Below are positions 6,091-11,995 of a stretch of 11,995 nt of DNA, piece by piece. The translations under genes were made by a program, and so were the position numbers. The first letter of the stretch is position 1. Every line of letters starts with the position of its first letter. This DNA is from Clostridia bacterium (GTDB taxonomy: Bacteria; Bacillota; Clostridia; Christensenellales; Aristaeellaceae): NCBI GenBank assembly GCA_017471125.1, contig JAFUWR010000165.1, positions 1-11,995 on the forward strand, in the 5' to 3' direction. Under the pieces are notes generated by a model, which saw only the letters and a program-made list of their open reading frames with translations, was not told the DNA's origin and ran no database searches.

Positions 6091-6798
6091 ATGGCTATGT
6101 CTTCAGTCCGCCAATCCATATTCGGCATGATCGTGCAGATCCGCAGGGGCACCGTCTGCTACATCGGCGGGAGCGACCTCCTGCCCCCGCCCCTGTCCCG
6201 GGAGGAGGAGATCGAGCTGATGCGCAAGGCGCGGGGCGGCGACGGCGTCGCCCGGGCCACCATGATCGAGCGCAACCTGCGGCTGGTGGTGTACATCGCC
6301 CGGAAGTTCGAGAACACCGGCATCTCCATCGAGGACCTGATCTCCATCGGCACCATCGGGCTCATCAAGGCCGTGAATTCCTTCGACCCGGACAAGAACA
6401 TCAAGCTGGCCACCTACGCCTCCCGGTGCATCGAGAACGAGATATTGATGGTCCTCAGAAAGACGAACCGACTTCGGTCGGAAGTGTCCTTCGACGAGCC
6501 ATTGAACACCGACTGCGACGGCAACGAGCTGCTGCTTTCCGACATATTGGGCACGGAGCCCGACCTGGTGAGCCAGGAGCTCGACCAGTCCATCGAGCGG
6601 CAGATGCTCCACAACGCCATCGACACGCTCACCTCCAAGGAGAAGTACATCGTCGGCCTGCGCTATGGCCTCGGCGCGGACAAGGAGCACACGCAGAAGG
6701 AGGTGGCCGACCTGATGGGCATCTCCCAGAGCTACATATCCCGCATGGAGAAGCGCATCATCGGCAAGCTGCGGGAGGAGCTCCAAAAGCTGGCTTGA
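6091..6798 (+). CDS. sigE: RNA polymerase sporulation sigma factor sigma-E
   Basis: A 235-residue sigma-70-family factor that directs early mother-cell transcription after processing by SpoIIGA. YIGGS at 24-28 followed by PPPLS (32-36) matches the sequence at the start of mature sigma-E, so the pro-sequence is about 23 residues, a little shorter than the 27 of B. subtilis. Region 2 covers about 55-125 (ERNLRLVVYIARKFENTG, IEDLISIGTIGLIKAVN, IKLATYASRCIENEIL); region 4 covers about 170-232, with the helix-turn-helix at TQKEVADLMGISQSYISRME (201-220). The ATG has AAGGAGGG upstream at about 8 bases. Co-transcribed with spoIIGA. sigG, the usual next gene, is absent; a terminator and a convergent gene follow instead. 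Confidence 0.97.
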   Translation: MAMSSVRQSIFGMIVQIRRGTVCYIGGSDLLPPPLSREEEIELMRKARGGDGVARATMIERNLRLVVYIARKFENTGISIEDLISIGTIGLIKAVNSFDPDKNIKLATYASRCIENEILMVLRKTNRLRSEVSFDEPLNTDCDGNELLLSDILGTEPDLVSQELDQSIERQMLHNAIDTLTSKEKYIVGLRYGLGADKEHTQKEVADLMGISQSYISRMEKRIIGKLREELQKLA

Positions 6799-6804
6799 GC
6801 ATGA

Positions 6805-6832
6805 AAAAACAGACCGACGTCGGTCTGTTTTT
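6805..6832. terminator. Bidirectional terminator between sigE and the UPF0104 gene
   Basis: A 28-bp perfect palindrome. The core stem CAGACCG (6810-6816) / CGGTCTG (6821-6827) has loop ACGT and is flanked by A-tract and T-tract, so both strands end in a U-run. It lies 7 bp after the sigE stop and 4 bp after the stop of the convergent gene. Confidence 0.92.
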
Positions 6833-6835
6833 CTA

Positions 6836-7885
6836 TTACATCTCCTTCTCCAGCTCCCGGGTCACCTCGTCCACGGACTTGTTGCGCATGCCCAGCGCGG
6901 TGGTGACGAAGGAGCCGACGATGAGCACCAGGTAGTACGTGATGAACCGCCAGGCCAAGAGGCCCGACAGCAGCAGCTTCCCCGGCAGCAGGGACTGGAA
7001 GTACAGGCTGAACACGCCCTCCTGGGCCCCGGACGCGCCGGGCAGCGGCGTATAGGCCGCGGAGGTGTACTGCATGCAGCCCATGGTGACGATCTTGTCA
7101 TAGCCCACGGCAGACTGGCCGAGGCCGCGGTAGATGAAGTACATCACGCTCATCAGCAGGACGAGCCGCACGGCGGCGAAGCAGAACTGCCTGAATATCT
7201 CCGACCCGTCCGAGGCCAGGGTCCGCATGCCGCCGTAGAAGCCGTCCGCCACGCCGGAGAGCTGGGCCTGGAGCTTGTCCGGGTCGCCCAGCTTGAAGCG
7301 CCGCATGATGGGGCTGACCTTCGTCAGCAGGAAGCGTATGGGCCGCTGGTAGAAGGCGATCATCAGCGACAGGCTGACGATGACGGCGTTGATGATGAAG
7401 CCGATGATGAGAAACGGCAGGTTCGCCCCGATCTGGGCCTGTATGAAGTCCCGGTGGATGGCGTAGAGCACCACGTCGGCGATCAGCAGCGTGAGCTGGA
7501 AGCAGTGGAAGTGGATGGTCAGCGCGGCGGTGGCGTCCCCCAGCGGCGTGCGGCAGCGGTGGAACTGGTAGACCTGCATGGGCTGGCCCCCGGACGCGCC
7601 GGGCGTGATGAAGGAGTAGAACTCGCCCAGCACGCTGATGGCGTACAGCCGCTTGAACGGCAAAGTATGCCCGAGCTTTTTGAGCGCCGACCGGCAGCTC
7701 AGCGCCTGCATCAGTATGCCGCCGAAGGTGCACATCACGCCGGCCAGCACGTAGATAGGCGGGATGCTCAGCATCGCCCGCATGGAGGCGGGGAAATCGC
7801 CGCTGCGGATGCCCACGAACAGCACCACCGCCAGGGTCAGCACGATCAGTCCGATATAGAAATACTTTTTCAAATCCTGCTTCAT
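6836..7885 (-). CDS. LPG-synthase-TM / UPF0104 family integral membrane protein
   Basis: A 349-residue protein with about eight hydrophobic segments (for example 9-26, 43-61, 130-143, 155-177, 236-252, 304-332). It fits PF03706, the family of the membrane domain of MprF lysyl-phosphatidylglycerol synthase, AglD and related proteins. The two diagnostic loops are TPGASGGQPMQVYQF (94-108) and PLPGASGAQEGVFSLYF (280-296). No MprF aminoacyl-transferase domain is attached. Such stand-alone members are thought to move or bind lipids or glycolipids; the substrate is unknown here. The ATG at 7885 has AGAGGG 5 bases upstream; the in-frame GTG at 7891 overlaps that SD and is rejected. It starts 12 bp after the amidohydrolase gene, so the two are probably one operon. 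Confidence 0.85.
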   Translation of the reverse strand: MKQDLKKYFYIGLIVLTLAVVLFVGIRSGDFPASMRAMLSIPPIYVLAGVMCTFGGILMQALSCRSALKKLGHTLPFKRLYAISVLGEFYSFITPGASGGQPMQVYQFHRCRTPLGDATAALTIHFHCFQLTLLIADVVLYAIHRDFIQAQIGANLPFLIIGFIINAVIVSLSLMIAFYQRPIRFLLTKVSPIMRRFKLGDPDKLQAQLSGVADGFYGGMRTLASDGSEIFRQFCFAAVRLVLLMSVMYFIYRGLGQSAVGYDKIVTMGCMQYTSAAYTPLPGASGAQEGVFSLYFQSLLPGKLLLSGLLAWRFITYYLVLIVGSFVTTALGMRNKSVDEVTRELEKEM

Positions 7886-7890
7886 TGACA

Positions 7891-7896
7891 CCCTCT
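7891..7896 (-). promoter_or_regulatory. Ribosome binding site that sets the UPF0104 start
   Basis: AGAGGG on the minus strand, 5 bases from the ATG at 7885 and overlapping the alternative GTG at 7891. It sits in the 12-bp gap after the amidohydrolase stop. Confidence 0.7.
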
Positions 7897-7897
7897 A

Positions 7898-9070
7898 TTA
7901 ATATTTTTTTGGAGATCCGAGCGCCGCGGCAGCGTGGACGGCGATGAGGTTTCCCATCGCGGCCTCGTCGGCGACGAACCGGGGGCTGTGGATGGGCCAC
8001 ACCGCGCCGATATCGGGGTTGCGCACGCCGATCTTGTAGAACGCGCCGGGGACGGCCTGGGTGAAATAGCCGAAGTCCTCGGTGGCCATGGTCGGCTCCG
8101 TCAGCACGGCGACCTTCTCCGCGCCCAGCGTCCTCCGGGCGGTTTCGGCGATATATCCCACCATGCCGTCGTCGTTGACCACGCCGGGGTAGCTCTCGCG
8201 CATGACGATCTCGGCCTTCGCGCCCATCGCCTTGCAGACGCCCTCGACGGTGTCGGTGAACAGCCCCTTGACCTTCTGCCGCGTCTCCGGGCCGAGGGTG
8301 CGGATGATGCCCTCCAGGGCGCAGGTCTCCGCGATGGCATTCAGCTGGTTCCCCCCGTGGAAGGTCCCCACGGAGACGACTGCGGCGTCGGTGGGCGCGA
8401 CCCGGCGGCTGACGATCTGCTGGAGCGCTGTCACCACCTGCGCGCCGATGGCGATGGCGTCGATGCCCTCGCTGGGCGACGCGCCGTGGCAGCCCTCGCC
8501 GCGGACGACCACCTTGAAGATGTCCGAGGCGGCGTACATCTTGCCGTACTTGACGCCGATGGTCCCCGCGGGCAGGTCCGGGTCCACGTGCGCCCCGAAC
8601 ACGGCGTCCACGCCATCGAGGCAGCCCGCCTCGAGCATCCGCTTCGCGCCGCCGTCGCCCTCCTCGTCGGGCTGGAAAAGCAGCTTCACCGCGCCGCGCA
8701 GCTCGTCCCGGCAGCGGCTCAGCACCATCGCCGCGCCCAGCAGCCCTGCCGTATGGAAGTCGTGGCCGCAGGCGTGCATCACGCCGGGGACCTCGCTCGC
8801 AAAGGGCAGGCCCGTCGCCTCGTCGATGCGCAGGGCGTCCATGTCCGCCCGGAGCGCCACGGTCGGCCCGGGCAGCGCGCCCTTGAGCGTGCCCGCCACG
8901 GCAGTGCCCACGGGCCGCTCGACCGCCCAGCCCAGCGACTCAAGCGTCTTCACGACCAGCGCCGAGGTCTTGTGCTCCTGGTTGCCCATCTCGGGATGCC
9001 GATGGATCGCCCGGCGCAGCGCGACGGCCTTCTCCGCGGCCTCGCCCGACAGGCGCAAGATTTCGTTCAT
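7898..9070 (-). CDS. M20 family amidohydrolase/metallopeptidase
   Basis: A 390-residue cytoplasmic metal-dependent hydrolase of the M20D/amidohydrolase group (hippurate, N-acetyl-amino acid and N-acetyl-diaminopimelate deacetylases). Motifs in order: HRHPEMGNQEHKTS (23-36), ALRADMDALRIDE (72-84), GVMHACGHDFHTAGLLGAA (96-114), LFQPDEEGDGGAKRMLEAG (131-149), GAHVDPDLPAG (159-169), TEDFGYF (330-336) and WPIHSPRF (358-365). Likely metal ligands are C101, H103, E137, H161 and H361, with E136 the catalytic base; all are present. The lid/dimerisation domain covers about 180-290. The start at 9070 is fixed by GGGGGAG 5 bases upstream and by family length; the frame stays open to 9436 but that part overlaps the divergent gene. 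Substrate cannot be told. Confidence 0.93.
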   Translation of the reverse strand: MNEILRLSGEAAEKAVALRRAIHRHPEMGNQEHKTSALVVKTLESLGWAVERPVGTAVAGTLKGALPGPTVALRADMDALRIDEATGLPFASEVPGVMHACGHDFHTAGLLGAAMVLSRCRDELRGAVKLLFQPDEEGDGGAKRMLEAGCLDGVDAVFGAHVDPDLPAGTIGVKYGKMYAASDIFKVVVRGEGCHGASPSEGIDAIAIGAQVVTALQQIVSRRVAPTDAAVVSVGTFHGGNQLNAIAETCALEGIIRTLGPETRQKVKGLFTDTVEGVCKAMGAKAEIVMRESYPGVVNDDGMVGYIAETARRTLGAEKVAVLTEPTMATEDFGYFTQAVPGAFYKIGVRNPDIGAVWPIHSPRFVADEAAMGNLIAVHAAAALGSPKKY

Positions 9071-9100
9071 GCTCGCTCCCCCTCGCGTTTGCTGTCCAAC

Positions 9101-9129
9101 AGCATACCGCATTTTCGCCCCGTTGTAAA
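9101..9129 (-). promoter_or_regulatory. Sigma-A promoter of the amidohydrolase-UPF0104 operon
   Basis: Minus strand: TTTACA (9124-9129, 5/6), a 17-bp spacer and TATGCT (9101-9106, 4/6). It ends about 30 bases before the amidohydrolase ATG. Confidence 0.65.
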
Positions 9130-9155
9130 CCGCAGGAATGAAAAACATTTCCATC

Positions 9156-9184
9156 TTTACAAAGGGCGCGGCTTGGGGTATAAT
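9156..9184 (+). promoter_or_regulatory. Sigma-A promoter of the VOC-TfoX-GyrI operon
   Basis: TTTACA (9156-9161, 5/6), a 17-bp spacer and TATAAT (9179-9184, 6/6). Strong by sequence; 33 bases before the VOC ATG. The divergent promoter begins 26 bp away, with no obvious operator between them. Confidence 0.8.
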
Positions 9185-9217
9185 TGAATCGAACATATGT
9201 TTCAGGAGGTGTGAGGG

Positions 9218-9640
9218 ATGGGCTTGAGATTGGACGGCTTCGGCATATTCGTCCGAGACATGGGGACGATGGTCCGCTTCTACCGGGACGTGCTGGGTTT
9301 TGAGATCAGGGAGGACGACGAGACGGAGAACGTGTACCTCGAGAAGGACGGTACGCTGTTCATGCTGTACCGCCGGACGGACTTCGAGGCCATGACAAGT
9401 CGCGGCTACAACTATGCCGACGGCGTGCAGGGGCACTATGAGGTGGCGCTGAGCGCGGCGGACTTCGATGACGTGGACGCGGAGTACGCCCGCATCACGC
9501 GCCTCGGCGGTCAGCCGGTCATGCCGCCCAGGACCATGCCCTGGGGCCAGCGCATCTGCTACGTGGCCGACCCGGAGGGCAACCTGATCGAGATCGGCGC
9601 GTTCAAGGCGAAGGGAGGCGCGGACGATGGGAACACGTGA
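9218..9640 (+). CDS. VOC (glyoxalase/bleomycin resistance) superfamily protein
   Basis: A 140-residue single VOC-type protein made of two beta-alpha-beta-beta-beta units. The first unit has VRDMGTMVRFYRDVLGFEI (12-30), the second GHYEVALSAADFDDVDAEY (72-90) and YVADPEGNLIEIGAF (115-129). H73 and E125 lie where metal ligands occur in the family, but the first strand lacks the usual His, so metal-dependent catalysis is uncertain. Such proteins include lyases, dioxygenases and drug-binding resistance proteins; no specific function can be given. The ATG has AGGAGG 8 bases upstream. The first gene of an operon; its end overlaps the next gene by 14 bp. Confidence 0.88.
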   Translation: MGLRLDGFGIFVRDMGTMVRFYRDVLGFEIREDDETENVYLEKDGTLFMLYRRTDFEAMTSRGYNYADGVQGHYEVALSAADFDDVDAEYARITRLGGQPVMPPRTMPWGQRICYVADPEGNLIEIGAFKAKGGADDGNT

Positions 9641-9953
9641 GCTGTCGGACTATGTGATGGACCAGCTTCGGGACGTGCCTGGCGTCAGCCGCAGGGCCAT
9701 GATGGGCGGCTGGATATTCTACATCCACGGGCGCATCTTCGGCGGCATCTACGAGCCGGGGGTGATGGTCAAGCCGACGCCCGCCAGCCGCCGCGCCCTG
9801 CCCGACGCGGAGCCGCTGCCGCCCTACGAGGGCGCGAAGGACATGCTCCCGGCGACGAACCTGGACGACCGGGCGGCGTTTTCGGAGATGGTCAGGGCGA
9901 TGTACGACGAGCTGCCGGACCCCAAGCCGAGGAGGCGAAAGCATGGCGTTTGA
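9627..9953 (+). CDS. TfoX N-terminal domain protein
   Basis: A 108-residue protein corresponding to a stand-alone TfoX-N domain (PF04993). The core RRAMMGGWIFYIHGRIFGGI (22-41) followed by VMVKPTPASR (46-55) matches the R-R-M-F-G-G...G..F..I......K pattern. The family is named after the Haemophilus competence regulator TfoX/Sxy, but single-domain Bacillota members have no known role, and no competence genes are near. The C-terminus is basic (PRRRKHG). The ATG has GGAGG 8 bases upstream, inside the VOC gene, and the 3' end overlaps the GyrI-like gene by 11 bp, suggesting translational coupling. Confidence 0.82.
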   Translation: MGTRELSDYVMDQLRDVPGVSRRAMMGGWIFYIHGRIFGGIYEPGVMVKPTPASRRALPDAEPLPPYEGAKDMLPATNLDDRAAFSEMVRAMYDELPDPKPRRRKHGV

Positions 9954-10575
9954 TTACAAGAAGGAATACAAGGAATACTATTTGCCCGCCGCTGCGCCGT
10001 CCGTCGTGGACGTTCCCGAGATGCGCTATGTGGCCGTGCGCGGGGTCGGCGATCCCAACGCGCCCGACGGCAACTACAAGCGCGCCGTGGAGGTGCTGTA
10101 TGCCGTGGCCTACACGATCAAGATGAGCAAGAAGGGCGACCGCCGCATCGACGGGTACTTCGACTTCGTGGTACCGCCGCTGGAGGGCTTCTGGCAGGTC
10201 CCCGACGGGGGCGACTTCGACTACGCCGACAAGACGGCGCTTCGGTGGATCGCCTGCATACGCCTGCCGGACTTCGTGGGCCGTGCGGATTTCGACTGGG
10301 CTGTCGAAACGGCGGCAAACAAGAAGAAGCTGGATTGCTCTAAAGCTGAGTACCTCGCCGTCAGGGAAGGGCTGTGCGTCCAGATCCTGCACACGGGCAG
10401 CTACGACGACGAGCCCGCCTCCGTCGCCCGCATGCGGGGATCCATCGCGGAGCAGGGCTATGTTGAGGACATGAGCGACACGCGACTGCACCATGAGATA
10501 TATCTGTCCGACCCGAGGAAAACCGCGACGGAAAAGTTGAGAACGGTCATCAGGCACCCTGTCAGAAGGATATGA
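9943..10575 (+). CDS. GyrI-like small-molecule-binding domain protein
   Basis: A 210-residue protein of the GyrI-like family (PF06445/COG4832 type), the ligand-binding fold shared with E. coli SbmC/GyrI and the sensor halves of some AraC and MerR regulators. The N-terminus FDYKKEYKEYYLPAAAP with VPEMRYVAVRGVGDPN (24-39) and the later RLPDFVGRADFDWA (107-120) and LCVQILHTGSYDDEPAS (144-160) are family-like. There is no DNA-binding domain, so it more likely binds or buffers a small molecule; its ligand is unknown. The ATG is preceded by GGAGG at 7 bases, inside the TfoX gene. It shares an operon with VOC and TfoX-N genes, a small-molecule-handling theme by inference. Confidence 0.87.
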   Translation: MAFDYKKEYKEYYLPAAAPSVVDVPEMRYVAVRGVGDPNAPDGNYKRAVEVLYAVAYTIKMSKKGDRRIDGYFDFVVPPLEGFWQVPDGGDFDYADKTALRWIACIRLPDFVGRADFDWAVETAANKKKLDCSKAEYLAVREGLCVQILHTGSYDDEPASVARMRGSIAEQGYVEDMSDTRLHHEIYLSDPRKTATEKLRTVIRHPVRRI

Positions 10576-10588
10576 ATGGAGGTTCAAT

Positions 10589-10765
10589 ATGTCAGGACTG
10601 ATGGATGACAGGCAAAAGCGCTTGGACATCGCTGAAGCTCTGTTTGGCATCCTGCCCCAAACCATGACGCTGGAGGAAGCTTTGGAGCGCCGTGAGCATG
10701 ATATGGCGGGCGCTGAGGGCAGCGCCCCTACCGACGGCTGTGACACGCAGGTACGACGCCCGTGA
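10589..10765 (+). CDS. Small ORF of 58 residues with a strong ribosome site, tail made of repeat DNA
   Basis: ATG at 10589 lies 6 bases after GGAGG and 13 bp after the GyrI-like stop, so it is placed like a fourth gene of the operon. The first 38 or so residues look protein-like and amphipathic (DDRQKRLDIAEALFGILPQT, then MTLEEALERREHD). From memory this resembles the C-terminal tail of small antitoxin-like proteins, but I cannot name a family. From about residue 40 the frame crosses hairpin repeat 3 (10708-10727), and the tail has low-complexity composition, so the original end was probably replaced by the repeat. It may be a degraded remnant. No toxin-like partner is seen. Confidence 0.5.
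   Translation: MSGLMDDRQKRLDIAEALFGILPQTMTLEEALERREHDMAGAEGSAPTDGCDTQVRRP
10708..10732 (-). repeat. GC-rich hairpin repeat, copy 3
   Basis: GGGCGCTG (10708-10715), loop AGGG, CAGCGCCC (10720-10727), then CTAC. The stem is 8 bp and perfect. In reverse complement it reads GTAGGGGCGCTG and so on, aligning with the other two copies (GTAGGGGCG, hairpin, CGCCCGC). It lies within the small ORF. Confidence 0.75.
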
Positions 10766-10802
10766 AAAACCCCACTACGGATCGAAATACAACTCTACGC
10801 AA

Positions 10803-10837
10803 TCGTAGGGGCGGCGTTGCGCCGCCCGCCGGGTACA
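10803..10837 (+). repeat. GC-rich hairpin repeat, copy 1 (left arm of inverted pair)
   Basis: Begins TCGTAGGGGCGGCG. The local hairpin is GGGCGGCG (10809-10816) / CGCCGCCC (10820-10827) with loop TTG, followed by GCCGGGTACA. It pairs as a whole with copy 2. Confidence 0.85.
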
Positions 10838-10848
10838 ACGCTGCGATA

Positions 10849-10884
10849 TGTACTCGGGCGGGCGCCGAAACGGCGCCCCTACGA
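10849..10884 (-). repeat. GC-rich hairpin repeat, copy 2 (right arm of inverted pair)
   Basis: The local hairpin is GGGCGCCG (10860-10867), loop AAA, CGGCGCCC (10871-10878), ending CCTACGA. Its reverse complement matches copy 1 with four mismatches and one bulge, so 10803-10884 is an 82-bp inverted repeat with an 11-nt centre. Confidence 0.85.
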
Positions 10885-10899
10885 CTGTTATATACAGTC
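10883..10899. terminator. Possible weak terminator hairpin between the convergent genes
   Basis: GACTGT (10883-10888), loop TATAT, ACAGTC (10894-10899). The plus side continues into a T-rich but broken tract (10901-10918); the minus side, after the htpG stop, has no U-tract. It may end the GyrI operon or be part of the repeat edge. Confidence 0.3.
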
Positions 10900-10910
10900 C
10901 TATTTATTCA

Positions 10911-11995
10911 TTATTTCTCCACAAGCTGCGTCAGCAGGGTGTTGGAGCGCTTCAAAAACTCCACCATCCTGTCGGCGACCAGGGGCTGGCGGGCCATCTC
11001 GGCGAGGTCGGCCACCTGCGCGGACACAGCCTGGGTGCGCTCGTCATCCTCCGCGCCCTCGAGCCACTTGACCAGCGGGTGCTTCTCGTTGAGCACGAGG
11101 GTGCGCTTCTCGGGAAGCTCCATCCCGGTGCGGCCGAACCGCGAGGACATCTCGGTGAAGCGGCGGCTCTGCTCGTCCACGGTGATCATGGCGATCATGC
11201 CGTCGTCCTTGAAGGCCTTGAGCTGCACGTCCACGGTGTCGTCCCCCATCGCCTTGCGGAACACGCCCTCCAGCTTGAGCCGGGCGGTCTCGTCGGTCTC
11301 GCCGGACTCGGTGAGGCTGTCGGCGGCGGCGTCCACGCGCTTGAAGCTGATCTTCTGGTCGCCGCCGGAGAACTCCAGGTGGCTGATGAAGTCGTCGTCG
11401 ATCAGCGTGTTCAGCAGTATGACGTCCTTGTCCTGGTCGGTGTAGAGCTTGATCATCTGGGCCTGCCGCTTGTCATCGGAGGCGTAGTAGACGGTCTTTT
11501 CCTCGTCGTCCGGGCAGTTGCGGTTGACGTACTCGTCCAGGGTCACGTATTCGCCGCCGGTGGTCTTGTAGATCAGCGCGGGCTTCACCCGGTCGTAGAA
11601 CTTCTGGTCGCGGATGCAGCCGTACTTGACGAACATGTGGATGTCGTCCCAGTACTTCTGGTAGTCGTCGCGCCTGGTGTTGAACTCGCTGACCAGCCGG
11701 TCGGCCACCTTGCGGGTGATGTAGGCGGCCATCTTCTTGACGTAGCCGTCGTTTTGCAGGAAGGAACGGGACACGTTCAGCGGCAGGTCCGGGCAGTCGA
11801 TGACGCCCTTCAACAGCATCAGGAACTCCGGGATGACCTCCTTGATGTTGTCCGCCACGAACACCTGGTTGTTGTAAAGCTTGATGACGCCCTCGGAGGC
11901 GGTGAACTCGTTCTTGATCTTCGGGAAGTACAGTATGCCCTTCAGATTGAAGGGATACTCGGCGTTCAGGTGGATCCAGAACAGCGGGTCCTCGA
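10911..11995 (-). CDS. htpG: Chaperone HtpG (Hsp90 family), 5' part outside the window
   Basis: The last 360 codons of htpG. HtpG is a cytosolic ATP-dependent homodimeric chaperone. At the edge the frame reads EDPLFWIHLNAEYPFNLKGI, then LYFPKIKNEFTASEGVIKLY and NNQVFVADNIKEVIPEFLML, which with VIDCPDLPLNVSRSFLQND and KKMAAYITRKVADRL are hallmark middle-domain segments of bacterial Hsp90. The C-terminal dimerisation domain follows (LNEKHPLVKWLEG and onwards). The N-terminal ATPase domain and start codon lie beyond 11995; the frame is open to the edge, so the internal GTG at 11864 is not the start. The stop is TAA at 10911-10913. The C-terminus, ending LLTQLVEK, looks complete. It converges on the GyrI operon across the repeat region. 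Confidence 0.96.
   Translation of the reverse strand, partial: EDPLFWIHLNAEYPFNLKGILYFPKIKNEFTASEGVIKLYNNQVFVADNIKEVIPEFLMLLKGVIDCPDLPLNVSRSFLQNDGYVKKMAAYITRKVADRLVSEFNTRRDDYQKYWDDIHMFVKYGCIRDQKFYDRVKPALIYKTTGGEYVTLDEYVNRNCPDDEEKTVYYASDDKRQAQMIKLYTDQDKDVILLNTLIDDDFISHLEFSGGDQKISFKRVDAAADSLTESGETDETARLKLEGVFRKAMGDDTVDVQLKAFKDDGMIAMITVDEQSRRFTEMSSRFGRTGMELPEKRTLVLNEKHPLVKWLEGAEDDERTQAVSAQVADLAEMARQPLVADRMVEFLKRSNTLLTQLVEK

Noticed and set aside
7934..9187. Long plus-strand open frame of 417 codons opposite the amidohydrolase
   Set aside because: An antisense shadow of a gene with complete M20 motifs; composition is typical of non-coding high-GC frames.
9071..9436. N-terminal extension of the amidohydrolase frame
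   Set aside because: It would overlap the divergent VOC gene and both promoters, while the ATG at 9070 has a good SD and gives the normal family length.
10776..10884. CRISPR-like repeats
   Set aside because: The copies are inverted hairpins of variable stem sequence, not direct repeats with regular spacers, and no cas genes are near.

Overview
The window looks like chromosomal DNA of an endospore-forming, high-GC member of the Bacillota (class Clostridia, possibly a gut lineage). The grounds are spoIIGA and sigE, a YlmC/YmxH-type protein, a Clostridia-style PhoP/PhoR pair, strong AGGAGG-type ribosome sites, sigma-A promoters and heavy G/C at third codon positions. No species is assigned. Nothing in the window indicates a phage, plasmid, insertion sequence or CRISPR array.

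Left part (1-4998, all minus strand, read right to left). A PRC-barrel protein (ymxH/ylmC type) is followed by nrdR, which has its own clear sigma-A promoter, then an OmpR-family response regulator and a PhoR-like histidine kinase that overlap by 4 bp. After the kinase lies a terminator whose downstream arm can also pair with the ribosome site of the next gene. That next gene is a ROK-family sugar kinase, followed 18 bp later by a TraX-family membrane protein cut by the window edge.

Centre (4999-6835). A 342-bp divergent intergenic region carries many Spo0A-box-like sites, one of them a perfect 10/10 match, plus a sigma-A-like promoter. It drives spoIIGA and sigE, the protease and its pro-sigma-E substrate that start the mother-cell programme of sporulation. 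sigE ends at a 28-bp perfect palindrome that serves as terminator in both directions, and sigG does not follow.

Right part. An M20-family amidohydrolase and an LPG-synthase-TM/UPF0104 membrane protein form a minus-strand pair. Divergently, a near-consensus promoter drives overlapping genes for VOC, TfoX-N and GyrI-like proteins, probably with a 58-codon small ORF at the end. That ORF runs into the first of three related GC-rich hairpin repeats. Two of these are arranged head to head as an 82-bp inverted repeat with compensatory stem changes. Convergent to this operon, the 3' part of htpG runs off the right edge.

Most genes are ordinary housekeeping or sporulation genes. The most interesting signals are non-coding: the Spo0A-box cluster, the covarying hairpin repeats with the small ORF they interrupt, and the overlapping terminator/ribosome-site structure before the ROK kinase.
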